Shown: in pieces, positions 58,950-64,000 of the stretch
Position numbering within the stretch: the first letter of the stretch is position 1
Layout of the letters: the number at the start of each line of letters is the position of its first letter
Origin: Loxodes magnus
Taxonomy: Eukaryota; Ciliophora; Karyorelictea; Loxodida; Loxodidae
Direction of reading: 5' to 3'
Length of the DNA stretch: 64,000 nucleotides
NCBI GenBank assembly: GCA_946699065.1
Contig: CAMPDV010001090.1
Location: 1 to 64,000 of the forward strand
Made by a program: the position numbers and the translations under genes
Notes under the pieces: generated by a model
What the model saw: only the letters and a program-made list of their open reading frames with translations
Database searches by the model: none
Told to the model about the DNA's origin: nothing

Positions 58950-59860
58950 GATCGCCGGATTGCTCCAGGATTTAATAAAAATGTTTAAAAATTTGATCTC
59001 CTCTCTCTTGGTCATATTGTCTTCGGTTTCATCTTCCATTCTGTTCTGATTTCTTTCTGTAGATCTTGCAGCTCCTTCATATAAAGTCTTTCTCTATCTC
59101 TTCTCTATTACAGTTTATGCTTTTTCCTTTCTTGTGCTTGTAGTTTTCTTTGCTTTGTTCAGTATTAATTCTTGAAACTTAGGAACTTCCTACATCTTCT
59201 TCATAAATGTTCTCCCGAATTACAATAATAACATCTTTTCTGAATTCTTTTAGGTTTTCTTGTTTCTTCCTTTTCAATCACCATTGGATCACTTCTTTGC
59301 TTATTTTACTCTATTTGTCGTTGCAGTTACTCTTCTATTTTTTAAAGTCTATTATCCAGTTCTGTCTTTTTCTGAAGCTAATTTTGGGATTAGCTACTAA
59401 GATTTTTTGATATATTCCAAAAAGCGCTAGTTCTCTTTCCTAGAACATGAGTCTTTATTCTATTCCTTCTGCTAATTTAAACTGTTGCGTTAGCTTCTCA
59501 TTGTCCTTCTTTGGCTTCTTAATCTCTTTCTGGAGATTTAGTATCACTTTGATGAGCTATTCCATGCTCATCTGGTCAGAAGGATTAAATTCTGATACCT
59601 CCTGGTGCAAAGCAGACGAAGTCTGCTTTTTGGGTTTCTCCTTAGACGTTGGGTGATTGCATGAGTGATTTTCTTAGTTTACTTCTGTTCTTCTTGAACC
59701 TATGTTCCCGATTATTAAGAAAAAGGTTAGGGTTAAGTAAAAGAAGACTGGCTGAGAGTGGCCTCTGGTTTCCTCTCCTTCTTGGAGGTAATTTAGAAAC
59801 CTTTTTTGAAGCCTTCGATTTTTTTAGTCTATTATAGTTATTTGAGAAGTTTGAGTATGG
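58950..59860 (-). pseudogene. zinc-knuckle (gag-like) locus E
   Basis: Minus strand. Basic N-terminus RLKKSKASKKVSKLPPRRRG, SLLLLNPNLFLNNREHRFKK; after one frameshift KEKPKKQTSSALHQEVSEFN, SDQMSMEQLIKVILNLQKEI and coiled coil KKPKKDNEKLTQQFKLAEGI, EQRLMFQERELALFGIYQ. After a second shift a perfect CCHC knuckle, RCYYCNSGEHLWRRC, at about 59,191-59,235, whose Trp is TGA. Then a very basic coil, KQRKLQAQERKKHKLQQRRD and LYMKELQDLQKEIRTEWKMK. The MSMEQ..KV.LNLQ.E.K block is shared with locus D. Best-preserved member for the order basic arm, coil, knuckle. Confidence 0.65.
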
Positions 59861-59879
59861 TTGTATTTCCCTTTAATAA

Positions 59880-60243
59880 TTGAATAATATTGATTTGAGT
59901 ATAGATAAAGGTATATATAAATGAAGGTTATGTTATTGAATAGAAGAATGAATAATTATAGAACTAAGTTTACTTTTAAGGAACTAACTGTTTAATTATT
60001 GATATGATAAATGGTTTAGTTATTATAGCTATAAACTAATTTAAAAGAATACCTAAATTATAAAAATATGAACTAAAGCAGCAAAGGAATGTTGATATAG
60101 ATTTGATTAATTTGATTAAATAGAGAGACATTAAATCCTTTAGTTGATATAGTTAAATGAATAATAGAAAGGAATAATATATATGTAATAATCTATATCT
60201 GTTAAGGATTAATTTATTTAAATATTAAGATAATTATAATTAT
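59880..60243. other. AT-rich spacer
   Basis: No feature seen left of the duplicated segment. Confidence 0.4.
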
Positions 60244-60771
60244 TAAACTTACACTAAAGTAAAAAGTTTAAGAACATTCATTAAAATAGGTACTTCAAAA
60301 GAGACTTATGGTTTGTGGGTAAATATAATGATAAAAATTAAAGTTAGTTAAATTAAAAAATATAGAAAAATAGAAATTTTAAGAATATAATATCTTAAAG
60401 CTAGCAGTTTAAAATTAAATAATCACAAAATTATAAGCTTAACACAAAAACTATTTGGATAAATGTATAGTAAAAATGAAAGATATAATTAAAGCTAAAC
60501 TTGAGAATGGTAATTAAACTATCTTTAAATATTTAAAAATATAAAAGCTTTCTTAAAAATTATTTATTGTAATATGAAAAATTTATAAATAAAACTAAAA
60601 AGAGAAAGAATATAAATATAGTAATTAGAATACAAATAAATATTACTATCACTAAAAAGGATTTATTATATAAAGTAGATTAAAATTAAATAATGTAATT
60701 AATATCCTCAATTTATATCTATCTCAGTAATATTCATTTAATATTTACTAACATTCTAAAATACTTAATCA

Positions 60772-60843
60772 AACGCCTAAGGGACTTCAACCCTTTACCA
60801 CCAGCTTAAAAGGCTGGCGCTCTACCGACTGAGCTGGCTTATT
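60772..60843 (-). tRNA. tRNA-Lys(UUU)-like locus, second copy
   Basis: Identical to 20,751-20,822, including the unpaired acceptor stem. Confidence 0.7.
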
Positions 60844-60900
60844 TAATATATCTTATATTTATTAAATATTATCATTATAACAAATTAAAATAATAAAAAT

Positions 60901-60972
60901 GGAGAACACGGGTATCGATCCCGTTGCCTCTCGCATGCAAAGCGAGCGGTCTTGCATTTGAGCTAGTTCCCC
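60901..60972 (-). tRNA. tRNA-Ala(UGC), second copy with D-stem change
   Basis: Differs from 20,880-20,951 by one base that turns the D-stem strand GAGC into GACC, losing one pair. All other stems are intact. Possibly weakened. Confidence 0.8.
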
Positions 60973-62308
60973 TTGATAAATATAGATTTGGTTTTCTTAA
61001 ATACATAAAAGAGGGATTATAATTAGTATTATAGATTAATAAAGGATTATAATTTATTTATTTAGCTATATTTTAATTATTTATTATGAGTTTTAAAATA
61101 GTTTCATTATTTGCTTAATAGCTATATTGCTATGTAATTGTAAAATCTATATTATGATTGTGGTGCTCTAAGATAATATAATGGTTTCATTATTTTTATT
61201 ATTATACTTTTTATTATTTGAATGAACTGCAATGTTTATAATTAAATATTTAGCTTTTAATTAAGCTTTTATTTTATTTTTATTCAAATTCATTTAATCA
61301 ATCTTTTCAATTTTTATAAGCATCAGCAATCATTTTTCCTTCATTATGTATTATTGAGTCATAAGTTCCAAAATATTTTTATAATTAAGTTTTATATAAA
61401 TTAATTCATTTGAGCATCTGCTTATAAATCATATTTTATAATTAACAAATTTAGAATCACTATTTAATCTCAAAAATACTACAAAATATCTTCAAATTTT
61501 CTATGCACCTACCTCCATTCAAGTATAACTGCAACCAAATTATCACAGATATTCATTTTAATACAATTCTTTTCCATTTCGCATTATAAACTTTAACTTA
61601 TTACTACAGTCTCTTATAAGTTGAGAATAACCTAACAACTTTACTTTTTAACCAAAATTCAGATTTATACTAAGTAAACTGTCAGTTCTGTTTAATTACA
61701 TTTTTCACTATTTTAAATTAAAAGACTTAATTGCTAGAAAGTAACTGGATTGCTTTTTTCTTAATATATATCTAATATGCTGATAAACCTTTTACATTTA
61801 AAATGTTCTAGTGTTTGCTATTTAACACAAGTATTAGAATCTTATCTTGTTTAGGAATCTAGAATTGTCTGAAGGAACATTTTTACTCTCTGCTGGAATT
61901 CCTTAGAAAATAAATCAATTAAGAAGGCATTAGTCTTTGAGCGTTAAGTCTTAATACTAGTTTACTCTGCACTAATTTATTGGCTTTTCCTATATTAAAA
62001 TTGATAAAAATTAGAATAAACACTATATTCTACTATTCTGATCCTTGTCTTTATAAAATAAAAGCTAAATAATGTTTCTAATAGTTGTTATGTTTCTGTA
62101 TAGCTTACTTAGATAATGAATATGCAAATATAAAAAAGAAAAGGTAAATTTAAAAGTTTGATTATAAATAAATATGGAAATGATAATAATAAGAAATAAA
62201 GATTTATAAGAATAATATTTTAAACCATGTAATAATGCTATCCTATTATTTTATTTAGTTATATCATTTAATTATTAAATATTAAGTCTATCAATTCTTT
62301 TTAAGTCT

Positions 62309-64000
62309 TCAACTAAAGTCTTCCTATTCTAAATCCATTTCTTCTATTTCGTTTAACTACTTAAAATAGCTATATTCAATTATTATTTTTTTTAATTTTT
62401 GGCTTAACTTAAAGATATATTCTTCTTCTAATTTAGAACAACCAGATAAATCTAATGTTTTTAAATTATTCCAAATTTAATATTAAAATCCTTATTTTCT
62501 TATATAGGAAACGCTCCTTAGTTTATTTCGCTATTATAACTTAGGTCTAAGTAATCAAGCTAGTTACAGTTTTTTATTATTTAAATAACATCTTTGTTAC
62601 CTAAATTGCAATCAATTAGAGATAGTTTTTTTATAGTAGGTATTTTTACTATTTCACTAACTAAATTTTTCTGGTTTATTTCACAAAATTAAAGTTTAAT
62701 ACTTTGTATTTATTAGCAATAAGTATTTAATATCTTGAAAGTATCTTTTTATAATCCTTGCATTTAACTTAGTTAAATTTATTTTAATTTCTAGCAATTT
62801 TGTAATATAAAATTAATAGTTTATGGTTTAAGTTAATAAAGTTTCTTTAATTATAAATATTAAATGTTCTTATTATAAATTCCTATTTAATGAAATGTCT
62901 AATCTTAAATATTATCTTAATTTTCAAGTTTCAATTTCTTTAAATTAGGAGAGTGTATCAGGATTAGTTATAAAATGTCATCTCTTAAATTATTACACCT
63001 CTAAATGCTAACATCCACAAGTTAAAGTAACTTTTTAATTTAAGAGCTTTAATCTTATTCTACTGCTTAAATTCACTAAGCTAAACTGGATTACTTTAAA
63101 TGTTAATCATCTATAACAGTGATATTATCTAAGGATAATGATACTAAGAAGGGAGAGTTATATAGTACTAACTTGATAAATTGATTACTTATTTATACAG
63201 GTCCAGATAAGTATAATTACTATAACTTAAATTATTCCTAAATCTAGAAGTTAATATTACTCATTAGCTGCTATTCTTTTTCTTATATTTATACATTTTC
63301 TTATTCATCCTCTTCAATTTCTCAATTGTATAAGCTGAGATCTTTCAAATTTTTAGATCTACAAACTAAAAGAATAAACCAATAAGAATTATAAAATTTT
63401 AGATTTTTAATGCCAATAGTTTATAAACTGTTTTGCCAATAAAAGAACTCTTAAGTTTCTTACACTGAAGTATCTTTACATTCTATATTTAAATTTTATA
63501 GTTAAGAACCCCCAAATTTATTTAATCATTTATTTAATATTTCAAGGTTTATAAGTGGAATAGTAATTAGATTAGGACAAAATTCTATTATACTTTATAT
63601 ATCAAAGGTTTACTTAATGCTAATATATTTTAGATTTTATCCCTTTAATTATAGAAAACTCTTTATCTTTTCGTATTCTAATTTAGTACTTTATAAATTT
63701 AGGCTTTTCAAATTCAAGTTTTAGCAATAATCTAGCAAGAATTATCCTGTTAATTTTTATGTGTTATATAAGTAAATTAATTCTAGCTTAGGTAATTATT
63801 GTAAAAACCATAAAGATTAATCATTTAAATCTCCGTTGATTCTTAGGTATCTTAGCTAGCTAAAATGAGAAATAATAAAGCATAAGTTATTATTTAAGTT
63901 TATCTCATCTAAATTCAAATCTTTAATTTATAGTTATTAATTGTTTCTTAAGCCTTGCAGTCTTTATTAGATACTAACTAACAATATATCAGAAATCTAA
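62309..64000 (-). CDS. leucine-rich-repeat protein (AMN1/FBXL-like), right edge cut
   Basis: Minus strand, open for about 490 codons from the window edge in one frame with many TAA/TAG Gln and several TGA Trp. Regular LRRs: LRYLRINGDLNDQSLWFLQQ, LPKLELIYLYNTQKLTGQFL, NLNLKSLNLQSTKLEYEKIK, SKNLKDLSLYNWEIEEDEQ, SPNLKKLKLENQDNIQDQTF, CQKLKQIQLSQMQGLQKDTF, IKKLSLIDCNLGNKDVIQII, CNQLDYLDLSYNSEINQGAF. One frame change near 62,500 (a 14-nt GTTTCC...ATAAG segment would restore it) leads to WNNLKTLDLSGCSKLEEEYI and the end EEMDLEQEDFS at TGA (62,311-62,309). Cys-containing repeats of about 25 residues fit the F-box/AMN1 type, usually protein-binding adaptors. N-terminus is outside the window, so an F-box cannot be checked. 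Confidence 0.8.

Larger units (their letters stand above)
60244..62321. repeat. long direct repeat, copy 2 (about 2.08 kb)
   Basis: Same orientation and order as 20,223-22,301, 40 kb away. Its left end carries only the last codons of the RING-gene coil, so the copy is presumably derived from the 20-kb locus. Its right end overlaps the stop codon of the LRR gene. Confidence 0.95.

Noticed and set aside
59207..59837. Three plus-strand open stretches of 60-70 codons
   Set aside because: They are antisense to the zinc-knuckle locus E, whose minus-strand reading contains a perfect CCHC motif and coiled coil; the plus-strand frames show no motif.
1..64000. Bacterial or mitochondrial origin (because TGA is Trp)
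   Set aside because: TAA/TAG as Gln, eukaryotic tRNAs and domains (TRIM, GPS, LRR, ABCC) and short GT-AG introns point to a ciliate nucleus.
1..64000. Micronuclear IES junctions (TA or longer terminal repeats interrupting genes)
   Set aside because: No gene was found cleanly interrupted by a removable segment with terminal direct repeats; only tiny GT-AG gaps were seen.

Overview
This window looks like nuclear DNA of a ciliate that has reassigned all three standard stop codons. Reading TAA and TAG as Gln and internal TGA as Trp turns many apparently broken stretches into recognisable proteins: a papain-like protease, a polycystin/GPS-like protein, zinc knuckles, a TRIM-like RING protein, an ABC transporter domain, a glutathione S-transferase and a leucine-rich-repeat protein. 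Several of these reading frames end naturally at a TGA. That combination (TAA/TAG = Gln, TGA = Trp or stop) is the karyorelictean code, as in Loxodes. A heterotrich such as Condylostoma is the main alternative. The very AT-rich sequence, long gene-poor spacers, satellites, many decayed genes and introns of about 20 nt suggest a repeat-rich genome that has not been trimmed down to genes. The organism is inferred from code and composition only.

Layout. 1-4.9 kb: a visibly less AT-rich block of decayed genes, including a XerC/D-like tyrosine recombinase with both catalytic arginines changed to lysine and a multiply frameshifted protein that looks foreign; probably an old mobile or viral insertion. 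5-10.8 kb: AT-rich with a few coding-like remnants. 10.85-20.3 kb: a run of plus-strand genes or gene relics (unknown coiled-coil protein, cathepsin-like pseudogene, GPS/polycystin-1-like membrane protein, RING/coiled-coil protein). 20.2-22.3 kb: a segment of about 2.08 kb carrying two tRNA loci, repeated nearly identically at 60.2-62.3 kb. 23-30 kb: an unknown Cys-rich ORF, two zinc-knuckle (gag-like) loci, two unknown ORFs and a 9-nt satellite. 30-50 kb: three related loci of a RING / coiled-coil / ubiquitin-like family, each followed by the same kind of minisatellite spacer, mixed with satellites of 63 nt and 8 nt, a plus-strand unknown gene ending at 39.42 kb and another zinc-knuckle locus. 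50-58 kb: unknown coding remnants, an ABCC-type nucleotide-binding domain with a 19-nt intron, a zinc-knuckle locus, a theta-like GST pseudogene and a tRNA-Pro. 58.4-64 kb: two more zinc-knuckle loci, the second copy of the tRNA segment, and a long leucine-rich-repeat gene running off the right edge.

Functional picture. There is no operon-like logic. The best-preserved genes are the TRIM-like protein on the minus strand at 47.8-49.6 kb (RING, B-box 2, long coiled coil, C-terminal ubiquitin-like domain), the LRR protein at 62.3-64 kb and small ORFs such as 26,691-27,221. Because nearly every codon is sense in this code, an open frame is weak evidence by itself; calls rest on motifs, composition and paralogue comparison. 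Unknown products are described, not named.
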